62,979 nt of DNA, taken from NCBI RefSeq assembly GCF_021474405.1, contig NZ_JAKEIO010000031.1, forward strand, positions 1-62,979, read 5' to 3'. This DNA is from [Streptosporangium] indianense. Lineage in GTDB: Bacteria; Actinomycetota; Actinomycetes; Streptomycetales; Streptomycetaceae. Shown here piece by piece: positions 8,387 to 16,828 of this stretch; within the stretch, counting starts at the first letter, position 1; every line of letters begins with the position of its first letter. The notes under the pieces were generated by a model. The model was not told the origin of the DNA. It was given only the letters and a program-made list of their open reading frames with translations, and searched no databases. The translations under genes and the position numbers were made by a program.

Positions 8387-8787
8387 GGGTGCAGCGGGTG
8401 CGCAGGGCCCTCTTAAGGGAGCGGGACAGGGGCCAGGTGACGATCGAGTTCCTCGGGATGACGCCGACGATCATCGTCACGCTGATCGCGCTGTGGCAGG
8501 CCGTCCTCGTGGGCTACACGTTCGTCCTCGCGGGGAACGCCGCGGACGAGGCCGTACGGCAGGGAACGGCCGCGGAGCGGGGAGTGCGGCAGGGCGTGTG
8601 CGAGGCTGCCGGGCTCAAGCATCTGTCGGACGCGTGGCGCTCCGGGGCGGAGGTGACCTGCGACGGCTCCGGCTACGTGACGGCCGAGGTGGGCCTGGAG
8701 GTCCCGGTCCTCTTCCCCGGCACGCTGTCCTTCGGGCTCACGGTCCACGGCCACGCCGGGGCTGTCGAGGAGGCGAAACCGAGATGA
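8383..8787 (+). CDS. TadE-like pseudopilin (first copy)
   Basis: A 134-aa protein with a short basic leader, the prepilin-type motif DRGQVTIEFLGM, one helix of about 25 residues, and a small extracytoplasmic domain with two cysteines (VCEAAG, VTCDGSG) that may form a disulfide. The +5 Glu is present. TadE/TadF proteins are minor pseudopilins processed by the Tad prepilin peptidase. The start overlaps the cpaE stop and the stop overlaps the next start (ATGA at 8784-8787), so production is tightly coupled to both neighbours. The start is fixed by that overlap and a GGAGG just before it. Confidence 0.85.
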   Translation: MRVQRVRRALLRERDRGQVTIEFLGMTPTIIVTLIALWQAVLVGYTFVLAGNAADEAVRQGTAAERGVRQGVCEAAGLKHLSDAWRSGAEVTCDGSGYVTAEVGLEVPVLFPGTLSFGLTVHGHAGAVEEAKPR

Positions 8788-9140
8788 CCGGTATCCGCAA
8801 GGGCCGCGACCGCGGCCAGGTCGCCATCGAGTACATCGGCTTCCTGCCGATCCTGCTGATCGTCGCCCTGGCGGCGGTACAGCTGGGGCTCATCGCGTAC
8901 ACGGCACAGCAGGCCGGCACGGCGGCCAGGACGGGGGCGCGCAGCGCGTCGCTGGGCGGGCCGACGGAGGCGGACTGCAGGGCGGCGGTGAGCAGTTGGC
9001 TGGCCGACGGGACGAGCTGCCCCCCGTCGTTCGGCGCGGACGAGGTCACGGTCACGGCCACCGTGCAGATCCCGTCCCTCGTGCCGGGCTGGAAGTTCGA
9101 TCCGGCCGTCAAGACCGCCACGATGCCGCGCGACCACTGA
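8784..9140 (+). CDS. TadE-like pseudopilin (second copy)
   Basis: A 118-aa protein with the same plan as its upstream neighbour: basic leader KGRDRG, motif QVAIEYIGFLP, a transmembrane helix, then an external domain with a Cys pair (DCRAAV and TSCPPS). The two TadE-like proteins share the leader and helix but differ in the external part, so they are probably distinct tip components (TadE and TadF equivalents) rather than a recent duplication. The ATGA overlap with the preceding gene fixes the start. The tadA ATPase gene follows 24 bp later. Confidence 0.85.
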   Translation: MTGIRKGRDRGQVAIEYIGFLPILLIVALAAVQLGLIAYTAQQAGTAARTGARSASLGGPTEADCRAAVSSWLADGTSCPPSFGADEVTVTATVQIPSLVPGWKFDPAVKTATMPRDH

Positions 9141-9164
9141 GCGAAAGCTAGGAGCACCGCACCC

Positions 9165-10502
9165 ATGAGCCTGCGAGCACGCATCAACACCCCCGAGGAG
9201 AACGGCAACCGGGGCGAGGACGGCCACATGGTCGCCTCCTACCGGGCCAAGCTCCTGGAGGAGATCGACCTCGCGGAGATGAGTTCGCTGGCCGCCGCCG
9301 AACGCAGGGCACGGCTGGAACGGGTGCTGGGACACATCATCAGCCGCGAGGGCCCGGTCCTGTCGACGGTCGAGCGCGCGCAGCTGATCCGCAGGGTCGT
9401 CGACGAGGCACTCGGCCTCGGCATCCTGGAGCCGCTCCTGGAGGACGCCTCCATCACGGAGATCATGGTGAACGGCCCGGACGCGATCTTCGTGGAGCGC
9501 GGCGGCCGGGTCGAACAACTGCCGCTGCGCTTCGCCTCGAACGACCAGCTCATGCAGACCATCGAGCGCATCGTCTCGACGGTCAACCGGCGGGTCGACG
9601 AATCGAACCCGATGGTCGACGCCCGCCTGCCCTCCGGCGAGCGCGTCAACGTCATCATCCCGCCGCTGTCCCTGACCGGCGCCACCCTGACCATCCGCCG
9701 CTTCCCGCGCTCTTTCACCCTCCAGGAGCTGATCGGCCTCGGCTCGCTCGACGAGCACATGCTGTACCTGCTGGCGGGCCTGGTGCAGGCGAAGTTCAAC
9801 ATCATCGTCTCGGGCGCGACGGGCACCGGCAAGACGACCCTGCTGAACGCCCTGTCGGGGCTCATCCCCGAGGGTGAACGCATCATCACCATCGAGGACT
9901 CCGCCGAACTCCAGCTCCAGCAGCCGCACGTGATCCGTCTGGAGTCGCGCCCGCCCAACGTCGAGGGCAAGGGCCAGGTGACGATCCGCGACCTCGTCCG
10001 CAACTCCCTGCGCATGCGCCCCGACCGGATCGTCGTCGGTGAGGTCCGTGGCGGCGAGTCCCTCGACATGCTCCAGGCGATGTCCACCGGCCACGACGGC
10101 TCACTGGCCACCGTCCACGCCAACAACGCCGAGGACGCACTGATGCGGCTGCAGACCCTGGCGTCCATGTCGGACGTGGAGATCCCCTTCGTGGCGCTGC
10201 ACGACCAGATCAACAGCGCGGTCGACGTCATCGTGCAGCTGACCCGGTTCGCGGACGGTGCCCGCCGCATCACCGAGATCGCGCTGATGGACAGCCACGG
10301 CAGCGACCCGTACCGACTGGTCACAGTCGCCCGCTTCCACGCACAGCCCATGACCTCGGACGGCCGTATCCACGGCGTCTTCGAGTACTTCCCGCTACCG
10401 CGCCGCACCGCCGACCGCCTCTACATGGCGAGCCAGCCCCTGCCCCAGGCGTTCGGCATCGCCCGGACGGCGGACCAGCTAGCCACCCGAGAAGCCAGGT
10501 AG
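9165..10502 (+). CDS. tadA: Tad secretion ATPase TadA/CpaF
   Basis: A 445-aa hexameric GspE/PilT-superfamily ATPase that powers pilus assembly. It has the CpaF N-terminal helical region (about 20-110), the N2 domain with EIMVNGPDAIFVERGG, then the catalytic domain with Walker A GATGTGKTT (Lys223), the Asp-box IEDSAELQLQQ, Walker B DRIVVGEVRGGE, and the His-box GHDGSLATVHANN. All catalytic signatures are intact. The length is normal for the family. It is followed after 9 nt by tadB. With a single ATPase in the locus, extension and any retraction would depend on this protein. Confidence 0.95.
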   Translation: MSLRARINTPEENGNRGEDGHMVASYRAKLLEEIDLAEMSSLAAAERRARLERVLGHIISREGPVLSTVERAQLIRRVVDEALGLGILEPLLEDASITEIMVNGPDAIFVERGGRVEQLPLRFASNDQLMQTIERIVSTVNRRVDESNPMVDARLPSGERVNVIIPPLSLTGATLTIRRFPRSFTLQELIGLGSLDEHMLYLLAGLVQAKFNIIVSGATGTGKTTLLNALSGLIPEGERIITIEDSAELQLQQPHVIRLESRPPNVEGKGQVTIRDLVRNSLRMRPDRIVVGEVRGGESLDMLQAMSTGHDGSLATVHANNAEDALMRLQTLASMSDVEIPFVALHDQINSAVDVIVQLTRFADGARRITEIALMDSHGSDPYRLVTVARFHAQPMTSDGRIHGVFEYFPLPRRTADRLYMASQPLPQAFGIARTADQLATREAR

Positions 10503-10511
10503 GACCGACCG

Positions 10512-11456
10512 ATGGAACTGCAACCGCTCATCACGCTCACCACCGGCATCACCCTGCTGACCTGCGTCCTCGTGGTCGCCGGCCTGCACTCCTACGCCAT
10601 GGGCAAGGCGCAGCGGCAGGCCCTGGTGGACCGCCTGTCCGCCACCGGCCAGGTCACGGCGGGCGGCCGGCGCCGCAACTTCCGCGGCATCGACCGCCGA
10701 CTGCGGCGCACCAGGCTCGGCAAGAAACTCGAACTGCGCCTGGCGGCGACCGGCCTGGACATCACGCCCGGCGAGTTCTTCGTCTACATGCTCGCCACGG
10801 TCGCGGGCCTGTGGCTGATCGGCCAGGCGGCCCTGGCACCGTTCTTCGGACCGCTGGCGGGTCTGCTGGGCATGTGGGTGGCTTTCCAATTCCTCAACTG
10901 GCAGCGTCAGAAGCGCATTGAGAAGTTCATCAACCAGCTCCCCGAGATGGCCCGGATCCTCGCCAACGCCACCCAGGCGGGCCTCGCCCTGCGCACGGCG
11001 ATCGGCATGGCCGCCGAGGAGATGGAGGCCCCGGCCGGGGAGGAACTGGGCAAGGTCGCCGCCCAGCTGGCCGTCGGCGCCTCGATGGACGACGCCCTGG
11101 GCGAGCTGGCGGACCGTCTCCCCTCCCGCGAACTGGTCGTCCTCGTCACCACGCTGGTCCTGTCCAACCGGGCGGGCGGCCAGGTCGTCAGCGCCCTGCG
11201 CAACCTGACGGAGACGCTGGAGGAACGCAAGGAGACCCGGCGTGAGGTCCGCACGCAGCTCTCCCAGGTCAACATGACGTCGTACGCGGTGCCGGTCCTC
11301 GGCGTCGGCTCCCTGTTCCTGATGAACGGGGTGAAGGACGGCGCCCTGGACCGCATGACCGGCTCCCCCTTCGGCCAGGCGGCGGTCATCATCGCCTTCT
11401 CGCTCTACGCCGTCGGCTTCGTCCTCATCCGCCGCCTGTCCCGCATCGACGTCTGA
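10512..11456 (+). CDS. tadB: Tad inner platform protein TadB (GspF family)
   Basis: A 314-aa integral membrane protein. A helix at about 8-28 is followed by a cytoplasmic basic region (RRRNFRGIDRRLRR), two helices at about 90-130, a GspF-type cytoplasmic helical domain (INQLPEMARILANATQAGLALRTAI, seen at about 138-230), and two C-terminal helices. TadB pairs with TadC as the membrane platform onto which TadA docks. The gene order tadA-tadB-tadC with 9-16 bp gaps is standard. Confidence 0.92.
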   Translation: MELQPLITLTTGITLLTCVLVVAGLHSYAMGKAQRQALVDRLSATGQVTAGGRRRNFRGIDRRLRRTRLGKKLELRLAATGLDITPGEFFVYMLATVAGLWLIGQAALAPFFGPLAGLLGMWVAFQFLNWQRQKRIEKFINQLPEMARILANATQAGLALRTAIGMAAEEMEAPAGEELGKVAAQLAVGASMDDALGELADRLPSRELVVLVTTLVLSNRAGGQVVSALRNLTETLEERKETRREVRTQLSQVNMTSYAVPVLGVGSLFLMNGVKDGALDRMTGSPFGQAAVIIAFSLYAVGFVLIRRLSRIDV

Positions 11457-11472
11457 GAGTCAGGAGGCAACC

Positions 11473-12360
11473 ATGGGACTGCTCCTCGCCCTGCTGATGG
11501 GCCTCAGCGTCTGGGGCGCTTTCGCCGGTGTCCGCATGTACCGCGCGGAGGCCAAACTGCCCGGCGACCTCGCCCTCGCCCTCGAGGTCGGCTCCACCCG
11601 CACCGGCGCGGTCGACTCGCTCATCGACCGCCTGGGCATGCGCTACGCACCCGCGGTCCTGCGCCTGATGGGCCCCAAGCAGGTGGCCAAGTACCGCCGC
11701 AAGATCGACCTCGCGGGCAACCCGGGCGGCCTGACGATCGACCGGTACGCGGCACGCCGCGCGGTCTACGGCTGCCTCGGGACCGTTGGCTTCCTGGTCT
11801 TCCTCATGCGGGGCCAGCTGCTGGTCGCCCTGCTCCTGCTGGCCTTCGGCGCGTTCTGGACGGAAGTCGGCATCTGGTCGGCGATCCGCATCCGCAAGGA
11901 CGTCATCGAACGGACCCTGCCGGACTTCCTGGACGTCCTGGCCGTCGTGGTCAGCGCGGGCCTCGGCTTCCGCCAGGCGCTGGACCGGGTCGCCTCCCGC
12001 TACGAGGGCCCCTGGGCCGACGAACTGCGCATCACCCTGCGCCAGATGGACCTCGGCATGAGCCGCCGCCAGGCCTTCGCGGAACTGCGCCGCCGCAACG
12101 ACTCCGAGCAGGTGGCGATGTTCGTGACGGCGCTGCAGCAGGGCGAGGAACTGGGCGCGCCGATCGTCGACACTCTGGTGTCCCTCGCGAAGGACATGCG
12201 CCGTACGGATGCACAGAACGCCCGCCGCAAGGCGGCCCGGGCCGTCCCGAAGGCCACGATGATGATCACGACCTTCATGGTCCCGGCCACGATGCTGCTG
12301 CTCGGCGCGGGCCTGATCCTCGGCTCGGGCACGGACTTCGGCTCGGTGACGGGTAAGTAG
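11473..12360 (+). CDS. tadC: Tad inner platform protein TadC (GspF family)
   Basis: A 295-aa membrane protein related to TadB. It has an N-terminal helix, a pair of helices around 95-140, a GspF cytoplasmic domain with LPDFLDVLAVVVSAGLGF and the conserved GEELGAPIVDTLVSLAKDMR segment, and a C-terminal helix. A good AGGAGG precedes the ATG. It completes the assembly platform. The histidine kinase gene starts 15 nt downstream, so sensor and pilus genes appear to share a transcript. Confidence 0.92.
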   Translation: MGLLLALLMGLSVWGAFAGVRMYRAEAKLPGDLALALEVGSTRTGAVDSLIDRLGMRYAPAVLRLMGPKQVAKYRRKIDLAGNPGGLTIDRYAARRAVYGCLGTVGFLVFLMRGQLLVALLLLAFGAFWTEVGIWSAIRIRKDVIERTLPDFLDVLAVVVSAGLGFRQALDRVASRYEGPWADELRITLRQMDLGMSRRQAFAELRRRNDSEQVAMFVTALQQGEELGAPIVDTLVSLAKDMRRTDAQNARRKAARAVPKATMMITTFMVPATMLLLGAGLILGSGTDFGSVTGK

Positions 12361-12375
12361 GGAGGGGGGACGGCC

Positions 12376-14145
12376 ATGTCGATGACAGAGGAGCGCACGG
12401 GCCTGCTGGGGCGTCGCCGCCGCCGGGCCGAACGGACACCGGAGATCACGACGCCCCCCGCGGGGACGGTCCTGCCCGCACACGTCCGCACCGGCGCGCC
12501 GGACGTACCCGTGACGTCGGTGACGCCTGCGCTGCCGCCGGGGTGGGAGGCGGCCGGAGGCCTCGTCGGAGGTGAGCCGACCCTGCGGATCAAGGGGGGC
12601 GGGCGACGGAAGCCGGCGATGAGTGTCGTGGATGCGGCGGTGGCTCCCTCGCAGAGCCCGACGCCGACGAGCGGGGGTGACGCACAGGGGCCGGTGAGGG
12701 CCCCGGCCCACGGTTCGGCCGACGGTCGGTCACGGAAAGCCGACGTCGGGCCGGAACGCCCTGGGGCCGGTCAGCCGCCCGCCGAGGCCGCTGTGCCCCC
12801 GCAGAGGCCGCCCGCAGCCGACGACGAGGGCCGCCCGGTCGCTGCCGTCGGGAACCGAGCCGGTCGAGCCGACCAATTCCAGGCCGAGGGCCAGGGAGAC
12901 ACCGGCACCACCGGCCCCGCGATCGACATCCAGGTCAACGCCTTGCAGGCCATGTGCCGCCAGGTCTTCGGCTTCCGGCTGGCCATGATCGCCCTGGCGA
13001 CCCCCACCGCCCTCGTCAACGCCAACGACGGCCTTCCCACCCGCCTCGTCGGCGCGGCCGTGGTCATCACGTTCATGACCTCCTACGTCCTCTTCAGGGA
13101 CTGGGAACGCTTCGGCCCCCTCCTCCTGCGCCACCCCTCCCTCCTCGTCGGCGACACCCTCTTCGGCGCTCTGCTCCTCATCGCCGCCGGCCCCGACAGC
13201 ACCCTGGCCTACGTCAGCGTCTGCACCCCGCTCCTGGCCGGTCTGGTCTACGGCTGGCGCGGCGCGGCCGTCTTCGCCTCCCTCCAGGCCCTCCTCCTGC
13301 TGCTCATCCACGCGGCACAGGAGAACCCGGCGCCGGGCATCATCGACTCCGCCCTGCTGCCCGGCCTGTGTGTCATCGCCGGTGCCGTCGGCTCCAGCCT
13401 GCGCAACCTGATGCTCCGCTTCGGTGCCGCCACCCAGGCCCTCACCACGGTCCAGGCCCGTCTCGCCGTGACGGAGGCGGTCAGCGCCGAACGGGCCCGT
13501 CTGGCCCGCGAGATGCACGACTCGGTCGCGAAGACCCTGCACGGTGTGGCCCTGGCCGCCGACGGCCTGACCACCTCGGCCAACTCCGACCGGATGGACC
13601 CGGCCGTGGTGAGACAGCAGGCGGCACTGGTCGCCCGTTCGGCCCGCCGGGCCGCCGCGGAATCCCGGGAGCTCCTGGCCGATCTGCGCCGGGAGTCGGA
13701 CCCGTCCCAGGCCACGGACGTCCTGGTGGAACTGGCCGCCCGCACCCGGGACTTCAGCACCCGCACCGGCCTGACGGCGGTCTACCGCCCGACCGGTGCC
13801 CACGCCGTGCCCCCCGTCCCCCCGGCCGTGGCCCGCCAACTCCTGACCATCGCCTCGGAGGCCATGGAGAACGCCCACCGCCACGCCCACCCGACCCGGG
13901 TCGACGTCAGCGCGGGCGTCCACGGCGACCTGCTCCGCATCAGCGTCTACGACGACGGCCGTGGGCTCCCTCCTGGAACCACCCTCGTACAACTGCGCCG
14001 GGCCGGTCACTTCGGCCTGGTCGGCATGGTCGAGCGCGCCGCCTCGGTGGGCGCCCGCATCCGCATCGGCCGCGGCGGCCACTCCCGGGGCACGGAAGTC
14101 CGCCTGGAACTCCCTTTGGCCGCCCTGACCACCCCCGCCGCGTGA
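12376..14145 (+). CDS. Sensor histidine kinase (HisKA_3/HATPase) of the Tad locus
   Basis: A 589-aa kinase. The first ~180 residues are a cytoplasmic, Pro/Gly/Ala-rich region with no recognisable domain. Five or six helices follow (about 190-340). The HisKA_3 dimerisation motif AREMHDSVAKTLHG places the phospho-acceptor at His381, and the HATPase domain has ASEAMENAHRHAHP (N box), DDGRGLPPG (G1) and HFGLVGMVERA. It pairs with the response regulator that starts 34 bp downstream. The position between tadC and the pilin suggests it controls pilus genes, perhaps the flp promoter at 15170-15402; no site was identified to prove this. The start has GGGGGGAC upstream. Confidence 0.9.
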   Translation: MSMTEERTGLLGRRRRRAERTPEITTPPAGTVLPAHVRTGAPDVPVTSVTPALPPGWEAAGGLVGGEPTLRIKGGGRRKPAMSVVDAAVAPSQSPTPTSGGDAQGPVRAPAHGSADGRSRKADVGPERPGAGQPPAEAAVPPQRPPAADDEGRPVAAVGNRAGRADQFQAEGQGDTGTTGPAIDIQVNALQAMCRQVFGFRLAMIALATPTALVNANDGLPTRLVGAAVVITFMTSYVLFRDWERFGPLLLRHPSLLVGDTLFGALLLIAAGPDSTLAYVSVCTPLLAGLVYGWRGAAVFASLQALLLLLIHAAQENPAPGIIDSALLPGLCVIAGAVGSSLRNLMLRFGAATQALTTVQARLAVTEAVSAERARLAREMHDSVAKTLHGVALAADGLTTSANSDRMDPAVVRQQAALVARSARRAAAESRELLADLRRESDPSQATDVLVELAARTRDFSTRTGLTAVYRPTGAHAVPPVPPAVARQLLTIASEAMENAHRHAHPTRVDVSAGVHGDLLRISVYDDGRGLPPGTTLVQLRRAGHFGLVGMVERAASVGARIRIGRGGHSRGTEVRLELPLAALTTPAA

Positions 14146-14179
14146 CCGCATGAGCCCACGATCTGAGAGGAGGCACCCG

Positions 14180-15169
14180 ATGCCGGACCAGACACCCCAC
14201 TCCACCGGCGCCCCGCAGCCGCCACCGCCCCACCCGTTCGCCGACCTGCCGCTCCCGCGACAGCCCCGGCCGGCCCGCTGCCTCCGGGTCGTCGTGGCGG
14301 ACGACAACCCCGTGGTGCGGGCGGGGCTCACCGCACTGCTCTCCGGTCGCGCCGACATCGAGGTCGTGGCGGAGGCGACCGACGGCCGCGAGGCTTACGA
14401 GGCCGCCCAGCAGCACCGCCCGGACGTCGTCCTCCTGGACGTCCGCATGCCCGGCGTGGACGGCATCTCGGCCCTGCCCTACCTGGTACGGATCGCGCCG
14501 GTGGTGATGCTGACCTACAGCAGGGAGTCGGAGATCGTCCAGGAGGCCCTGCGCCGGGGAGCGGGCGGCTACCTGGTCCACGGTGAGTTCACGGCCGACC
14601 AGCTGGTCGACGCCGTACGGGACATCAAGGAGGGCCGGGCCCACTTCACGCCCACAGCGGCGGGTGCCCTGCTGGCCCAACTCCGCAGGGACCCGGCCCC
14701 GGCCCCGACGGCGTCCCTCCCGGAGGGCCTGGGACAGTCATCGAGTGCGACTGCATACGGAATTTCCCCCTCCGTAAATCCGTATACACAACCTCAACAT
14801 GCCGCACCAGCAGCACATTCCCAGCCTCCCATCGCCTCGTCGGCGCCCATTTCTCCAGAAAACCTTTCGCAAGTGCAACCGCATGTGGGACAGTCTTCGT
14901 CTGAGTGGACGAGTGGCCGCCCGGCCGTAGTCGACAGGTCGCGGTTCCAACTGAGCACGAGGGAGGCGGAGATCATGGACCTCATCGCGTCCGGCATGAA
15001 CAACCAGCAGATCGCCGCCACGTGCTTCATCAGCGAGAAGACCGTCAAGAACCACATCAACCGCATCTTCGCCAAGCTCCACAGCACCAGCCGCTCCGAG
15101 GCCGCCGCGAAGTGGCTTGGTGTGGTGCCCGCCAAGGGGACGGGGTCGGGGGGTGTCGAGCGTGACTGA
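14180..15169 (+). CDS. Response regulator, REC plus LuxR-type HTH
   Basis: A 329-aa NarL/FixJ-type regulator. After a Pro-rich N-terminus (about 35 residues) comes the receiver domain with VVVADDNPVV and the phospho-acceptor in LLDVRMPGVDG (Asp87). An unusually long linker (about 180-265, Pro/Ser/Gln-rich) leads to a LuxR HTH with STREAEIMDLIASG and EKTVKNHINRIFAKL. ATG at 14180 follows an AGGAGG 6 nt upstream; an ATG at 14150 in the same frame lacks such a site. The linker region (14750-14890) is clearly richer in A/T than its surroundings. Confidence 0.9.
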   Translation: MPDQTPHSTGAPQPPPPHPFADLPLPRQPRPARCLRVVVADDNPVVRAGLTALLSGRADIEVVAEATDGREAYEAAQQHRPDVVLLDVRMPGVDGISALPYLVRIAPVVMLTYSRESEIVQEALRRGAGGYLVHGEFTADQLVDAVRDIKEGRAHFTPTAAGALLAQLRRDPAPAPTASLPEGLGQSSSATAYGISPSVNPYTQPQHAAPAAHSQPPIASSAPISPENLSQVQPHVGQSSSEWTSGRPAVVDRSRFQLSTREAEIMDLIASGMNNQQIAATCFISEKTVKNHINRIFAKLHSTSRSEAAAKWLGVVPAKGTGSGGVERD

Positions 15170-15402
15170 AGAGGAGAACACGGGATTGGGTTCACGGGCC
15201 GAGGGTGTGGGCGGCAGGTCCCAGAACCCGCTTTGGGTCCGGAATTGGGCCCTGGGGCCCTCTGGTCGGGCCGGTGGTGCGGCGTACGTTTCTGGCGTCG
15301 AAAGCGGGACCGGCACGGAGGAAGTCGGTAACGCCAGCAGCGCCGAGGAGACTTGCGCGTCGGTCGGCAGGCGGCCGGCCGGTACCGGAGGGGAACACCG
15401 AC

Positions 15403-15600
15403 ATGAGCAACTGGATCAACACCACCGTCTCGTACCTGTACGCCCGCGCCGCCCGCAACGACAAGGGGCAGACCGCAGTCGAGTACCTGGGAATCATCGC
15501 GGTGGTCGTGGCGATCGTTCTCGCGATCACGGGCACGGACATCGGCCAGGACATCTACAACGCCATCAAGGACAAGATCACCGAGGTCACTGCTGGCTGA
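15403..15600 (+). CDS. flp: Flp-type major pilin
   Basis: A 65-aa pilin. A polar leader (about 22 residues, ending NDKG) precedes QTAVEYLGIIAVVVAIVLAI, the Flp signature with Gly-1 and Glu+5, and the mature chain is about 43 residues. This is the usual Flp/Fap size. RBS GGAGGGG lies 9 nt before the ATG. It begins a second block of the locus after a 233-bp gap, consistent with its own promoter and high expression. Its stop overlaps the presumed CTG start of the TadG-like gene. Confidence 0.92.
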   Translation: MSNWINTTVSYLYARAARNDKGQTAVEYLGIIAVVVAIVLAITGTDIGQDIYNAIKDKITEVTAG

Positions 15601-16208
15601 AGCAGCTCCATAGGTGTGACGACGCAGGGCAGGCCTTCCCCATCTACATCACGGTGGTGGCGGGCCTGCTCTTTCTTGCGTTCGCGTATTTTGCGGTCGG
15701 TCAGGCCACAGTGACCCGAAACAGCGCGCAGACGGCGGCGGACGCTGCCGCCCTCGCGGTTACGCAGGACAGGCGCGACCAACTCGTCGACAGGTGGCTG
15801 GACAACCTGCTCAAACCGGATCTCTGGCAAGACATCTTCGACGGCAACGTTGAGGGGCTCGAGCCCTCGTGCTGGCGAGCGCAGCAACTCGCCGACGAGA
15901 ATGGCGCACATGTCGTGGGAGGCGGTTGCGAGCCCGATCGGGACCCGCAGGGCTACGTAGTCAAGGTCAAGACGAACGATCCCGTTGGCGACAGCATCGT
16001 TCCCGGTACGGAAGAGACGTACGCGACTGCAAAGGCCAAGGCCGTGATCGAACCGCGTTGTTCCTTCCAACTGCCCGATGAGGACAACGAGGACGTCCAG
16101 GACCTGCCGCAGCTCAACTGCAATGGTAAGAACTGGGACCTAGACCCGGATGATCTCTCGGATCTGCCTGGTCCCGAGGACCTCTTCGACGTGCACCTCG
16201 CCGGCTGA
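15597..16208 (+). CDS. TadG-like pilus assembly protein (probable CTG start)
   Basis: About 203 aa, with a TadE/TadG-like N-terminus: DDAGQAFPIYITVVAGLL, a transmembrane helix, and RNSAQTAADAAALAV, the typical TadG-family follow-on. The external domain is acidic, has cysteines (SCWRAQQ, GGGCEP, EPRCSF, LNCNGK) and ends DLFDVHLAG. The frame is open but has no ATG, GTG or TTG between the last upstream stop region and the conserved part. The best candidate is CTG at 15597, which overlaps the pilin stop as CTGA and has GAGG about 9 nt upstream. Codon third positions are less GC-rich than in the tad genes. Confidence 0.7.
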   Translation: MKQLHRCDDAGQAFPIYITVVAGLLFLAFAYFAVGQATVTRNSAQTAADAAALAVTQDRRDQLVDRWLDNLLKPDLWQDIFDGNVEGLEPSCWRAQQLADENGAHVVGGGCEPDRDPQGYVVKVKTNDPVGDSIVPGTEETYATAKAKAVIEPRCSFQLPDEDNEDVQDLPQLNCNGKNWDLDPDDLSDLPGPEDLFDVHLAG

Positions 16209-16241
16209 CGAAGAGAACGACGAACAAAGGAAGCGGAGCTC

Positions 16242-16817
16242 ATGACCATTCGGTTCACGACGATGGCCCGCAGGGGGATGGCCGCAGCGGCCGTTGTGGT
16301 CAGTCTGGCACTCGGTGTGGCCGGTTGCAGCAGCGGCGACGACAAGGGCGGTGACACGTCGGCGTCCGCTTCTAGGACCAGCGGATCAAATCCGAGCGCT
16401 CAGGAAGGTCAGTCGGAGGAGCCGCTTGCCGAGTTGAAGGGCCCGGACGGTCTGCTCTTGCAGGTCACCTCGGCTGAGCGGGATTCGGGGGGATTTCTCA
16501 CCGTCAGCGGCAACTTGAAGAACGACGGCAGCGGCACTGTTAACGTGCCCGCTCAGCTGAGTGGGAACGAGACAGAGATCATCAGGAACGGCCGGTCGCT
16601 CGGGGGCGCCACCTTGGTGGACGCCAAGGGGAAGAAGCGATACTACGTTCTGCGGGATACAGAAGGCCGCCCGCTCACCACGACCAACTTTCCTGCCATG
16701 AAGGCCGGCGAGTCCATCCCGGTCTTCATGCAGTTCCCTGCGCCTCCCGACAGCTCGACCGAGGTGACCTTCCAGCTGCCGCAGTTCGCTGCCGCCACCA
16801 TTAAGATCACCGGCTGA
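16242..16817 (+). CDS. Putative lipoprotein of the pilus operon
   Basis: A 191-aa protein with a lipoprotein signal, RRG then a hydrophobic run and lipobox VAGC (Cys at about 28). A Ser/Asp/Gly linker leads to a single extracellular domain of about 130 residues with beta strands, for instance LLLQVTSAERDSGGFLTVSG and TEVTFQLPQF, suggesting an immunoglobulin-like sandwich. GGAAGCGGAG lies before the ATG at 16242. It lies between the TadG-like and OmpA-domain genes, with 11-33 bp gaps, so it is part of the pilin operon and may anchor pilus parts to the membrane surface. Family not recognised. Confidence 0.75.
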   Translation: MTIRFTTMARRGMAAAAVVVSLALGVAGCSSGDDKGGDTSASASRTSGSNPSAQEGQSEEPLAELKGPDGLLLQVTSAERDSGGFLTVSGNLKNDGSGTVNVPAQLSGNETEIIRNGRSLGGATLVDAKGKKRYYVLRDTEGRPLTTTNFPAMKAGESIPVFMQFPAPPDSSTEVTFQLPQFAAATIKITG

Positions 16818-16828
16818 GGCTGACCACC

